A DNA stretch of 64,000 nucleotides, taken from positions 5,514,001 to 5,578,000 of the forward strand of contig CANJKZ010000724.1 of assembly GCA_947471745.1 (NCBI GenBank), written 5' to 3'. The stretch's first letter is position 1, and the number at the start of each line of letters is the position of its first letter. The stretch comes from Closterium sp. Naga37s-1 (lineage: Eukaryota; Streptophyta; Zygnematophyceae; Desmidiales; Closteriaceae). Of the stretch, positions 29,804 to 40,917 are shown in pieces. The notes below the pieces were generated by a model that saw only the letters and a list, made by a program, of their open reading frames with translations, searched no databases and had not been told where the DNA came from. The position numbers and the translations under genes are program-made.

Positions 29804-30670
29804 CTGTGCAATAAAAAGCGGATGCGCCGTTCTGGAATTCACTGAACTTTCAGTTTCCCCTTCGAAGGATCTGGATGGCACCAGGAGGAGGCGAAGCGTG
29901 GCCTTGAAGAGCACGCGAGCAGCTGAAGCACTCGCTGGGAAGGTCTCGAAAAGTCTGGAATAGTCTGGAAGCAACGATATTTGAGATTGCCTCCAAAAAC
30001 TTTTCGTGCGCTGGTAGCCGACGCGAGATTATAGGGACACATATTTATTACTATGTCCACTTCTATAATCATTTGATATTCAGATATACTGAGCTGACAC
30101 CAATGAGTGCAGAAAACATAATAATAGAGCATGCACACCTTTTGTTGAAATTTATGATTTATTATGTTGAATGTACACAGTTGATATATTTGATGGTAAT
30201 GTTGTGAATAATGAGACATGCGTGATATATTGTAACAATACTCTGCGATACACCGTACTTTTCTCGTGATTGCATATAAATTCCGTCTTCGCTAATGAAG
30301 TGTTCGCCATCCCCGAGTTGCCACCACCACGTGGCATGACTACAAGCTCACACCCCTATCATGCGGACAAGGAATTTCCTCTCCATCAGTCGGACCGCAC
30401 AGCCTCGATTTCTCGCAAGTCGCATGGACACCATTTCCCCTTCCCACATCCCGTTTGCTACGACTTACCACTTGTCCGACCTCTCAGCGTGCTCCGTTGC
30501 AAGTCTGCGGCTATCATCATCCCTCGTATGCTTCAGCCACTACATTTCTTTTTGGTCGTGTGCCTCTCCTTTCTGGATTCGTAGAATTATCGCCTAATCG
30601 TGCCTCTGCTCTCAGAAGGTCCCTGCGTCCGCCAGTGCAAACACACCTCACAAATCCCACTGCCGCCATC
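29804..30670. other. Intergenic between divergent genes
   Basis: AT-rich around 30000-30300, pyrimidine-rich before 30671. It separates the minus-strand small ORF from the plus-strand PEBP gene and likely holds both promoters. No other feature seen. Confidence 0.4.
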
Positions 30671-31893
30671 ATGTCGACTATGAAGATGAAGACGACCCAC
30701 AAGCAGAGAGACACGGCGGAGAAGTTCCGAAAGGCGCAGGAGGCGTACGGCGTCGCTGATCAGGAGGAGAGCTTCTACATCACGTCCACGAGCCTGGGCA
30801 AGGACGGGCATTTCCCAAGGCAGTGCACGGGCGACGGGTCCGTGCAGCACCACGATCTGTCGCCCGCCCTTGAGTGGCACGACGTGCCCGAGGGCACGGA
30901 GACGCTCGCCATTGTGATGGAGGACATCGACGCGCCGGACCCGGAGGCGCCCATCGTTCCCTTCACGCACTGGTCAGTGGTTTGCAGAACGGATCACGAC
31001 TCTGAACTCTTGACATCGTTCTGTAGCGAATAAGCTTCTGGAGTGCCTCAATTTCGTAGAGTTATTGATCTCCTGTTTTATTGACGTGATCTGTGCGTTT
31101 TTCCTGTACTCATTTGGTGGGTGGTGCACAGGGTGGTGGCGAACATTCCTCCCAGCCTCAAAGGCAAGTTGTACACTACCCATCCCACCCTTCACCTCCC
31201 GCACCCAGCTTTGTTTCTTTTGCTTCAGTGCCACGACTCCCCACGCTCTGAATTCCTAGATTTCAACAAAAAATTCCTTCTCTAGTTCTTCCTTGCTGAT
31301 TTCCGTCCTGGCTTCCCAACCTGTCAGCAGCCTTTCATCCATGATGCTCATCCCGATGACCTTGCAGGGCTGCCGGCGGGGTTTTCAACCAAGGACCATG
31401 CCAATGACCCAAAATACGAGGGCGTACAGGAAGGCGTGAACGACTTCAAGCTGCCGCACTACCGCGGGCCCAACCCGCCCACTGGCACGCACCGCTACGA
31501 CATCGCTGTGTACGCGCTGGACTGCCGTATCTACATGGGCAAGGTGGGTGATTGGCTGTGAATGCCACAGGCAACCTGCCACACCTAGGGAATGTGTGTT
31601 TGCCCCTCCAATCTGGCTGGCAGTTTTTAGGGTACAATTGCAAATTTCGTTAGATGTGTGCAACTGGAAGCTCGTCACCTGGCAACTCGCCTTTACCTCT
31701 TGCATGGCGCGCTTGATGGCAGATCACCAAGGAGAAGCTGCAGGAGGCAATGGAGGGGCACGTGCTGGGGGAGGCCCACCTGGTGGGGACATACAGCAAG
31801 GAGAAGTTCCCATCAGGCTATGACCAGAGTGTGATTGCTCCTCAGGTGAAGGAGCAGCCGTTTGGTCACTTCCAGCATGCCCTGGGAAGATAG
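30671..31893 (+). CDS. PEBP-family protein, YbhB/YbcL-like
   Basis: Exons 30671-30972, 31132-31163, 31368-31543 and 31723-31893 give 226 residues. Intron 2 uses a GC donor (AAAG|gcaagt), and exon 2 is only 32 nt. After a 30-residue Lys/Gln-rich extension come the family signatures: LSPALEWHDVPEGTETLA, DIDAPDPEAPIVPFTHW split by intron 1, and VNDFKLPHYRGPNPPTGTHR (anion-binding pocket DPD..HW..GPxxPxxxHR), then EGHVLGEAHLVGTYSK. This is the YbhB/YbcL class, as in the plant homologue of At5g01300 type, not the FT/TFL1 florigen class. The predicted role is binding of a small phosphate or nucleotide ligand; the cellular function is not known. It converges with the DUF4079 gene. Confidence 0.92.
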
Positions 31894-32255
31894 GCATGCT
31901 GTATCAGACAGACTAGGGAGAGGCAGGGAACTGTGCTTCTCATTAGAGCTGTTAGCTCTTGTTGATGAGAGCCCTCATGTACGGTAAGAAGTTTTAGGGA
32001 CGGGGTTGAAATGGAGCTGTAGACGTACATTCATTTCGCTGCTATCAATGTGTTTTCTTCTGCAATACCAACTTCAGTTTCCATTACCGTAGTAGCAGTG
32101 ACTGCCATGGTAGTCTATCACCACAATGTTAGTCCTGCTAGGGAACTGAATCTTAATCTCTGGATCCACTCTTTTTTGTCTTCAAAATTAGAACATTACT
32201 AGTTTCTTTCATATAGAAAACCATCTATGGGGTGTTGAAATCGTCTGCCAGCGTT
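31894..32255. other. Short 3'-3' intergenic region
   Basis: It separates the convergent PEBP and DUF4079 genes by about 360 bp, so both 3' UTRs must lie here. No further feature seen. Confidence 0.5.
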
Positions 32256-34271
32256 TCAAGGCCACGAGGTGAACTCGAAGACCTTGCCGACAATCTCAAG
32301 GCCAGTGGGGATCTGCCACACGAAGAGCGCGAGGTTGAGCATGTTGAGCGCCACGTGCGCCTTGCGCGCCACTGGGTTGCCCTTCTGCATCGCCGGCACC
32401 AGCGACGCAGCCAGTGCCCACAGCACCGTGATGGCTGGCGGAGAGTGAGGCGGAAAAAAGGGGACGAGATGGAGAAGTTTAAACAGGGCGATGGGGCAAC
32501 TGAAGGGTTAGGGAATTGTGCTACTGTGAGCTGGGAAGAGGGAGGGGTTGAGAAGCAGCTGGAGAACGTTCTGCGACCATGAAGGACGAGAATGTCTGCG
32601 AGACATGAGGGCAGGATGCGAGAAGAAAGCATGGCGCAAGAGGTGGCGGGGCAAGGGGCAAGCAGCGTGGCTTACTGGCGCCGGCCCAGAGGTGGGGGCC
32701 GGGGAAGAGCTTGCCGGTGCGGAACCAGGTGTTGACGCAGCCCTCCACGGCGATGAGCACGCCGAAGCCCAGCAGCAACGACCCCACGTTGAAGTGCTTC
32801 TCGCGGTAGTTGCCCTTCACCAGCTCCGCGCGTTGCTGCCACGCCATGGAACCAGCGGGGATGGGGAACGGGGGGGAAGAAATGTAAGGAGCGAGGTGAG
32901 GAGGAGGCAAAGCGACGGGATAGGTGGTTGTGGGTTGAGCCTCGATGGACAAATGCGTGAATGCTCAAGCTGTGCCAATGCTAAGGAATGCGGCTTGTGC
33001 GAGTGGCAGATGCGAGTAAGCGAGTCTTGCAATGTCAGGAATGCGTGTAGTCCCTGAAGTGCGCGCGCACGAAAGCAATGACGAGCTTGAGAGCACGTCG
33101 ATCGGTGCACTCGTTACAAAATGCGTGCAAACGCAAGGTGCCAGCTTTCGCGGTAACCAAGCCACCCCGTGACTGGTGCATCAACGACCGACGCGGGGGC
33201 CAAACCAGCGACGCCACGTGACGTGACGCGACACGGGCGCGAGAGTCCACTCACCGCGGTGAGCGTGGCGATCTCGCCGGACACCGGCGACGCCGCTGCA
33301 GCGTCCTCGCCAGCGGGGAGCTGCTTCTTGAGGTCCTGGATCTTCTCGCCGACGACGCGGACCTGCTTCCACTGGCGGCCCAGGTAGAAGGCGTACAGCG
33401 TCGTGAAGAACAGCCCGCCCATCACGAACGGGTGCACCAGCGCCGCCGTCCGGCCCTCCAGCAGGCCGAACTCGCCGCCGGCGGCCATCGCGTCCTGCTC
33501 TCGCGGGTGGGGGAGGAGGCAATGTGCGCGGTATGGAGTCGGTTTTATAAAGGAGGGATCTCGTACGGAATCGGAAAGAAAGAACAGGTGAGAACCTTCC
33601 GAAAAGCGGGATAGGAGAGCGAGGGCCGTGAGGAGGGCGCGGCGAGGAGAAATAGAACAGCGGTGGAGCTAGTGACTCGCCCCGAAGGCTGTGGGTCGGA
33701 TAGAGGTACATCGAGAAGCACAAGTGCGTGCGGAGTGCCGCAAGCTCAGTCTGTCTCACAGTCGACGAGCCCTGACCATTACATTGGGGCATTACCTTCA
33801 CGAGGTGCTCCACACGGACCCACCCACTACTGTACACCCATTCATTTTTATTCTCTTCATTCTACTTAAAATGAACTCGGATGTAAAACAAACGAACAAA
33901 CCAGCTGACTGTTACGCTGAAAAAGTAACGCGAGCAAGTTCGACAAGGCAGCCTTTGCTATTCACCTGCACGTTGAGCAGGAGCGGCGTCATGGCAGCAG
34001 CCGACATGAGCGTCGCCTTTTCCAAGAAGCCTGACGCCAGGAACGCCTCCTGCTCGCCCGCATTCTCCACCCTCTCAGCCACCTCCGCCTCCGGCTTGGT
34101 GCTGCTGCACGTCACTCTAAGAGCGGCGCCACGCCTTTGTGCAGTGCTCCTTGTAGAGCGGAAGACGGGCAGAGCGGCCACATGAGCGGCCTTGCAAGGG
34201 ACCGCCTTCTTCCCAGCGGAAGCTGTAGCGAAGGACGCGACCGTGGGAAGGGTGACTGCGACCGCGGCCAT
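32256..34271 (-). CDS. Plant-type DUF4079 chloroplast membrane protein
   Basis: Exons 34271-33966, 33494-33255, 32835-32676 and 32434-32256 join with GT-AG introns to 294 residues. Residues 1-55 are rich in Ser, Thr, Ala, Lys and Arg with almost no acidic residues, like a chloroplast transit peptide. The mature part starts near SGFLEKATLMSAAAMTPLLL. The DUF4079 core follows: GGEFGLLEGRTAALVHPFVM, TLYAFYLGRQWKQVR, GNYREKHFNVGSLLLGFGVL, NTWFRTGKLFPGPHLWAGA and NLALFVWQIPTGLEIVGKVF, with about four hydrophobic segments. It closely resembles the family represented by At3g61870 as I remember it. The family is predicted to be thylakoid or envelope membrane in cyanobacteria and plastids; the exact function is unknown. 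Confidence 0.93.
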
Positions 34272-35618
34272 GGCTGCTGAAGGTGGTTGGAAGACAGAGC
34301 TGAGGGTGGGGGGAATGCGCAGGTTGGTTGATGGGTGGGGGTGGGGTGGGGTGATGGGAATGGTATTCGTGTTTTTTGCTCTGAGATGGCGCAGCAGCTT
34401 TGTAGTGCAAATGGAAGGAGAGTCTGCAATTTTCAAGGGGGTGTTCAAATTCCCGAATTACAGGTTTGAGGACATGACTGTGTCGTACTTCTTCGGGTCA
34501 GATGTCGGTTCATCGTACTTTCAGATGTCTCAGATCCTGCTGACCAGTGATTGCTCATCGTACACCAGACACGCCTGGGGCGCATTCTTGTTCGGGTTGG
34601 GTTTGATTCTTGATGGTCAGAAATTTGGGGACAAGCTGGAGTTTGCCGCGCCACGAGATGCCACCTTCGAGGAGGTTCATTTCCGTTGGTGCAGTGACGT
34701 GGGCCTGGCGGGAAAATCCGAGGGGGTGGGGGGGGGGGGGAGGAAATATGGACCCTCTTCTGCTAGCGCAAATACGGGCCGGACCAGTTTCCAGGGAAAG
34801 TGACATTGAGGTCGTAAATCCACGTAGCAAAAGTTAAGTGGTCAAATTTGGATACCGACGTATCTGGAGTGTGTAGCCCAGACTGGCGAACACGCATTTG
34901 ACACGTCTTAATGCTACTTTTGAGATCGGAATGTCCTTGTGCTGCTCTAGCAGCCACGTGGATATCTGAGCATCCACGCCTTTCTCCTTTAAGGTTCCTC
35001 TTTTGAGGCCACCACATCCTTTATATACACTAGTCCCCGCCTTATCCACAATCATTCACTAGTCACAGTACTTCACAACTTCCTGAAGCATGCATTATCC
35101 CTTGAATAAAAGGGTTTCCAGGTTAATTTCCATATCAAAATCTCAGAATCAGACAATAATCGTCACAAAAAATCCGCTATTAAGATAATATGTATTTCCA
35201 TTTTTTTAAATGTCCATAGCATGCACTCCAAATCCTTATTCTGTAAACAAGAAAAGCTCAACAAGCCAAATATTGACGTGGACATTCACAATAACGTAAA
35301 TATTTGGGATGTATAATTAATGGGTCGTGAAACGAATTCTTCTGTGACGGAAATGCGCCTTCTTGGAATGTCAATCAGCCCACAAATCGAGACAGAGACA
35401 GCAGTCGCAAATGAGCCATCCAAGATAGAGTCGCAGTGTCGCAGTCATTGTGCTGCACCGCTCCATGCCATGACTCCTGTCAACACGGGAAAGGGGGGGA
35501 GAAGAGACGTCCAATGGGGTGGGTGTAGTTTACTTAGCATCGTTCATGCTTCCTACGAGTCCCGCACACTACATATGGCGCTCCTCCTGTGCGCCGAGCA
35601 CGCTTATTACCACGAAAG
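34272..35618. other. Intergenic between divergent DUF4079 and beta-propeller genes
   Basis: It includes a poly-G run at 34728-34740 and AT-rich sequence at 35100-35310. No gene or repeat recognised; promoters of both flanking genes are expected here. Confidence 0.4.
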
Positions 35619-37392
35619 ATGGCAGGCCTGGTAGGCGCGCAACTCAGCTGGACGTGGAATTCCGTCGTTGTTTTTCCATCTGTCGCTCGCTCAAGACCTT
35701 CTGTAGCTAGTCTAGCTTTCCGTCCGATTTACCGTTGTGGCAAAGCCGCTTCTACAAGTGCTGTCTGCAGTCACTGCTGCCACACCCGGAGCACGGCGGC
35801 AGCCTGCGCGTGCTCGCTGCGCGAAACTCGCCCTCTCGCTCCTCTACGCCGCCCTATTCCCCCCGGGACCCGCGCTACAAGCGGACTCGATACAACAACA
35901 CTGTCTCAGTCAAATCTATCGGCCGTACTCCCTTCCTTCATGGCACGCGCCAGTGGAGCCAGCGTCAACGCTTCAGGCGCCTCTGAAGCAGCGCGATCAG
36001 CAGCCACGGAGACCGCGAGCGCTGATGAGAGCAATCAACGGCCTCTGCTCGGCCGTGTGCTCGAACCGCCCCCTGCTGATGTGCACTTGTGGGATTCCCG
36101 GTGCTTCTCGGGCCCCGTGGTCGTCGCACCAGTACAGGCTCTACACCGTGAGTCAGCTTCTCAAGGGGAGCCTGGCTCTCTCCCTGACTCGCCGGATCCT
36201 GGGGTGCAGGTTGATGGGAGCGCGGTGGGGGATCCTGGTCTATGGCGCATGTACTACTATGGCAGGGATGGCGATTACTGGGCGAAAGGGGTCAAAGCGC
36301 TGCCTGTGCCGATTGGTCGGGTGGGGCTTGCTGTCAGTAGGGACGGGGTGACGTGGCAGCGCGTGAGAGGGCCGTTACCTGGCGGTGCTGTGCTGGATCC
36401 TGCTGAGTCTGACGAGGCTTTTGACAGTGTCCACGTGGCTGTTGGTGACGTTTTGCGTGCCTGGAATCCAGAACACGTCAGTGGTGATGACTCAGATTTT
36501 GGTGATGATGACTCAGCATGTGCCATTGACGACCCAGCATCATGTGCTAGTGATGCTGGTAGCACAGGCACCAGCAGTGCTGCAGCAGGTGGCGACAGCA
36601 CCACCACCAGCAACAGCAACAGCAGCGGGCAGCAGGAATGGTGCATGCTGTACTCTGGGGGCAGTCTAAAAGCTGTTGACCTGCCCGGGCCGCAGTGGTA
36701 ACCTTGTTACTGCAGACCCGTCTGTTACAGGTGACACGTGGCTCATGACCTACCACACACGCGGGCAGGATGAGCAGGGCAAGGCCAGCTACGCTGCTGG
36801 TGCAGCTGTGTCCCGCGATGGTGGCGAGACCTGGCAGCGTTTGGGGAAGGTGTTATCAGGAGGGGGACCAGGGTCGTGGGATGAGCAGGGAGTGTCTGTG
36901 CGCAGTGTTGTGTCGGTGCCAGCTGGCAAAGCAGGGCGGAGCATAGATGGCCTTGCTGCTGATGCCGCTGAAGCTGCTGCTGCTGGTACTATTGGTTCAG
37001 CTGCGGATGCGTCAGGAAAAGTTGAAATACATGCGGCATGCACTCGCCTCATCATGCTATACGAAGGCTGCAACACCAGCAACGAATTTGCCATTGGCCT
37101 TGCCACGTCGGACGACGACGGGCTGACGTGGCACAAGGCCATCGGTGCAGGGCCTGAGCCAGGCGGACCGGTGTTGAAGGCCAGGAGAGGGGAGGAGGCA
37201 TGGGATAATATCCTTGTGGGGGCACCTTACGTGGTTGCTCGCCCGGACGGCAGCCTTTGGATGTATTATGTGGGAGTGGGAAAGATGCAAGGGGATGAGA
37301 CACCCAGGCAAGGGATTGGGCTGGCTGTGAGCTGCGGCAGTGACTACAGTAGGTGGGAAAGGTATGGTATAACAGGAGAGTTTGAGTCTTGA
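35619..37392 (+). pseudogene. Five-bladed beta-propeller glycosidase-like protein, with frameshift
   Basis: From ATG 35619 one frame runs to TAA at about 36701; the homology then continues in another frame (from about 36676) to 37392. An Arg/Ser/Ala-rich N-terminus of about 110 residues may be a targeting peptide. Blade-like repeats follow: WRMYYYGRD, VGLAVSRDGVTWQRVRG, VHVAVGDV, EWCMLYSGG, WLMTYHTRG with SRDGGETWQRLG, RLIMLYEGC with IGLATSDDDGLTWHKA, and GSLWMYYVGVG with GIGLAVSCGSDYSRWERYG. This pattern fits the GH43/GH32/levansucrase-like five-bladed propeller superfamily, and plants have such proteins. A low-complexity Asp/Ser/Thr insert lies at 36470-36630. The break could be a real mutation, an assembly error or an unrecognised intron, so function is uncertain. 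Substrate unknown. Confidence 0.7.
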
Positions 37393-40100
37393 GAGTAGGC
37401 AGCTAGTGTACACTGCGCTAACAACAGGCTCTACACCCAGGTCTGGCACTCGCCAGGCATGCCTAGCCGTCTCCCTAGGCTCGATCATGCGGTCAGCCTC
37501 GGCCGCCGCCCCGCAGTAGTTGGGGGTCTCCTGGTACAGCACCTCCAGGCCGGTTGCCACTGCCACCTCCCGCACGCCCTCCGCCTGCATCGCCTCCTCC
37601 TCCTCCTCCTCCTCTGGAGCCCGACCGAGCAGGCGCGTGTTGTCGCATGTGGTCCCCCCGAGGGACATGTCCGCGGAGACATCAGTGGTGCTCCTGGCGC
37701 GCAGGTGAGACATCACCAGGTGGTTCTCCGTTCCGTCCAGCTTGCTTGAGATCCCACAGTGGCGGAACGCGTCGATGATGATCTGCTTGGGGACTTGATC
37801 CCAAGCCTCCGCGATCCACTGCAGCACCACGGGGTGGGGCGGCCTCCGCAGGTTCCCTGCGGGTGGGTTTGAGGACGGGGCAGCGAGATGTTAGAGACAC
37901 GGACATGAAGGAGCATGTTTAAGACAAGGACAGGAAATAGAATAGGAATAATACCATAAATGAAGAACCAACTCACCCTTCTTCGTCTTCAGGTGAATCC
38001 CCTCACGCATGAACCACCTGGCGTAGCGCGCTCGCACAGCAGCCTTGAAGCACCGGTTGATTGAGACGTCCAGGGGTTGAATCTGGCTCGTACAACCCGC
38101 TGGGATGACTGCAGGGGTGATGCTGTTCGTGCGGTACGACTGAAGCATGGTCTGGGTGATGTGACCGCGGTAGGAGTCCAACACCAGCATCGCACGCCTC
38201 GCGATCTGGCCGCGCTGGGGGTTCAGATGGGGCAGCACCTCCTTGGACAGCCAGGTCTGCACAGCGCTCTCGTCCATCCACCCGTTGTCCTGTGCTTGGA
38301 CCACGATTCCTGCCAGGCACACAAGGGACAGACGGGCTTCAGCACAGTGGGGCACGCTCATCAGGCAGTCGCACGGTTGAATTCATTACGCTTACCTTCC
38401 GGAATCTCACAGTTAGGGACGTTCTTCATCTTGAACCACACCCACGGCCGCAGCTTCTCCCCGGATGCAGTGCACGCGAGCATCACCGTCAAGCGCGTTT
38501 TCTGGTAGCCTGCAGTGCGGATTGGGACCGAGCGCGCGCCGCGGTGCTCGATCGTCCGTTCGGCTGGCATCTCCACGAATAGTGGAGTCTGGTCCGCGTT
38601 GATGATGCGGGCCAGGTCGATGTTGTGCCGCGCCCTGTTGATGCGCACGAACTTCCAGAAGGACTCGCAAGCCTTCGCGCACTCTGCAAACGGTACACGC
38701 GCAACGGAAACACGGGATGGTTAGACACTGGGTGAGGGACATGCATTCAATAGCCCGCGCGCGACACGAATTCCTTCAACACGCACCTGCCGACAGTCGT
38801 TGGCCGACCTTGGTCTTCACCCGCATCACCAGGTTCCAGCGGTCACGGAAACGCTGGCTCCAGTGAGAGCTCGCGTTCCAGTTCTTGCCGGCGTGATGCT
38901 TCTTCATCCACTCGCGGCTCCACTTCTGGGTGTCCTTCACCGAGATGGCCACCCCATTAGCGCGCTGAAGGCAGATGTAGCGGTACAACGCTGCCTCCAT
39001 GTCGGGGTAGTGTGAGTGGCGCCCCCCCCCGTGCATCCGCTTGCGGCAGTTAGCCGCGCCCTTGTAGACGCCCGCAGCCGCCTCCGCACTCCAGCGTCTG
39101 ATGCAGGCGATGGACGCGGTTGACTCCACGCTCGTCTTCTTCAAGGAGCCGAGCTCCAGATAGCGGCGCGCCCACTTAAGCTTCTCACGCACGGTCCAAC
39201 TGCGGCACTTCCTCGTAGTGTCCTTGCTGCGAGGGGAAGGTGGGCGGGTGTTGGGATTATGGAGGGTGGGGTCCTTCGGCGTGACCTTCTCAGGGAACGT
39301 GGGAATCGGGCCCGCCGCCGCCGCGTAGTCATCGTCGCTGCCCAGAGTCTCGTTCACGACGATGTCGTCAGGATTCGGCGCCTTCTTCGCCTTCTTCTTA
39401 GCCGCACCCTTGCTAGATCCCGGGTCTCCGTCGGATGTCCGCTTCTTGTTGCTTGTGCAGCGACGAGCAGGGGCCTTAGCAGGGGCCTTAGCAGGGGCTT
39501 CCGCGACCTTGGCTTTTCCCTTCTCCGCAGCGGTGAGTTTCGGGCGACGCTCCTCCCCCGGACTGTCGTCGTCAGAGAGCACCACGCGGGCCCGCTTCGA
39601 CTTGGACTGTAGGCGATGGCGCAGCCTCCGCTTCAGTAGCGGAACGTCGTCGTCTGTCCCAAGGCTCCATGGGTCGTCGTCGCCGCTTTCACCGTCAAAT
39701 AAGACGGCATCCGCAGCAACCGTGTCCGACTCTGCCACAGCATCCGCATCCGCAACTGCGGCCGCGCCGTCTTCAGCCTCCTCATCCGCAACCATCGCCG
39801 CTTCCTGTGCATCCGCCGCTGCCTCCGCGTTGTCACCATTCGCATTTCACCTCCGTCGTTGTCCGAATCTCCAGCCCGCCACTCTTCCACCTCGTCGTCG
39901 CTCCCGACCGGCCGATTCCACCATTCGTCCTCCTCGATGTCGGCAGGACCTAATTCGTCGCCCGAAGCGCTGTCGTCGTGGCCGTTCTCCGGCCAATCCT
40001 CCTCGGCGTCGTCGCCGTTCGCTTCTTCTCCGTCGTCCCCGTCACAGCTCGCACCGGAGGCCGCGGTAGGACTTCCCGCCTTGCTCGCGTTCTTCGCCAT
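37393..40100 (-). CDS. Pogo/Tigger-like DDE transposase (possibly domesticated)
   Basis: Minus strand. Exons: from ATG 40100 to 38787 (with a frame change near 39860-39840), 38683-38396, 38309-37977 and 37856 onward. The three introns are GT-AG and all phase 1. The first 200 residues are acidic and Lys-rich (nuclear-type). A CENP-B-like DNA-binding region is visible (VKDTQKWSREWMKKHH, NASSHWSQRFRDRWNL). The DDE_1 core has Asp in INADQTPLF, Asp in AMLVLDSYRGHI and Asp in SQIQPLDVSINRCF, followed by AFRHCGISSKLDGTENHL. All three catalytic Asp are present. The C-terminus has a Glu run (PEEEEEEEA). Its true stop is unclear, because the frame stays open to 37057 across the neighbour on the other strand. 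I did not find convincing terminal inverted repeats. Confidence 0.8.
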
Positions 40101-40326
40101 GGCTACACGGATGTCATCGCCGGGCGAGTTAATTCGCCCGTAGTTATTCACCTGCACGTGAGGACGAGGAGAGGACGAGCCTGGGGGTACTTTGCTGCGC
40201 ATGGTTAGAAAGCCTTCCGAGAGCAAGGTTGAGACGAGTATTTCTAAACCCTTGAGCACCAAATGAAGTGAGAGGCCGACTACCCCCCCCAGCCAGAGTG
40301 CCCCATCCACAGGTGCCGAGCCGCTC

Positions 40327-40480
40327 CTCTACGAGGCATCTCCTCGTAGAGGACAGCCCTCACGCTGCCAACGTGCTGCCAGCAGCGTTCTGGAAGCATC
40401 CCTGCGCTGCTGGCAGCAAAACGACGCTGGCAGCATCATTAGATGCTGCCAGCACAGAGGAATATTGCCAGCGGTGGCAG
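40327..40480. repeat. Cluster of short inverted repeats
   Basis: A hairpin at about 40327-40352 has arms ctctacgagg and cctcgtagag. It is followed by several forward and inverted copies of gctgccagc / gctggcagc up to about 40480. No ORF. It could be a miniature element or the end of the transposase unit. Confidence 0.5.
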
Positions 40481-40673
40481 CTCCCTCACGTGGCAAGTGT
40501 GGGCGCTGCATGCATCACCACCGAGGTCGGCCTGTTTCAATGAATCTGGTCTCTGGGTGTTTTCTACACACTTTGCAAGTGTTACAGTCAACTTTTTTTT
40601 TTCCATTTATAAGACTTATAAGACACCCTAAACCATCCCGTTTACAAGATAAGCATTTTTGCCCGTGTACGAG

Positions 40674-40693
40674 ATAAGACATATATGTCTTAT
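40674..40693. repeat. Perfect 20-bp palindrome
   Basis: It reads ataagacatatatgtcttat. A related direct repeat, ttataagac, occurs twice at about 40609-40624. Confidence 0.85.
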
Positions 40694-40917
40694 ATCCGGG
40701 CGATGACGGTACCGGTACCTCAAATTACACATGGGAAAGAGACATCCACACCACAGACACACATACGGTACACACACAACCACACCCCTGACAAGTTCAC
40801 CAGAGAGACGTATGTACTTATATACAAACTGCAGACAAAGAAGCTGCTTGGATTGGCACCCAGTCATGCACAAGGCTGCTTGCAGCTGGTGTGGGTGAGT
40901 GGCGCATGCAGCAGGTG

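Noticed and set aside
29650-29974. Upstream extension of the small hydrophobic ORF to 29974
   Set aside because: It would start upstream of the TATA box and adds no recognisable sequence.
33966-34448. Separate small photosystem subunit gene at 33966-34271
   Set aside because: It splices in phase onto the DUF4079 core, which matches the known plant arrangement of one protein.
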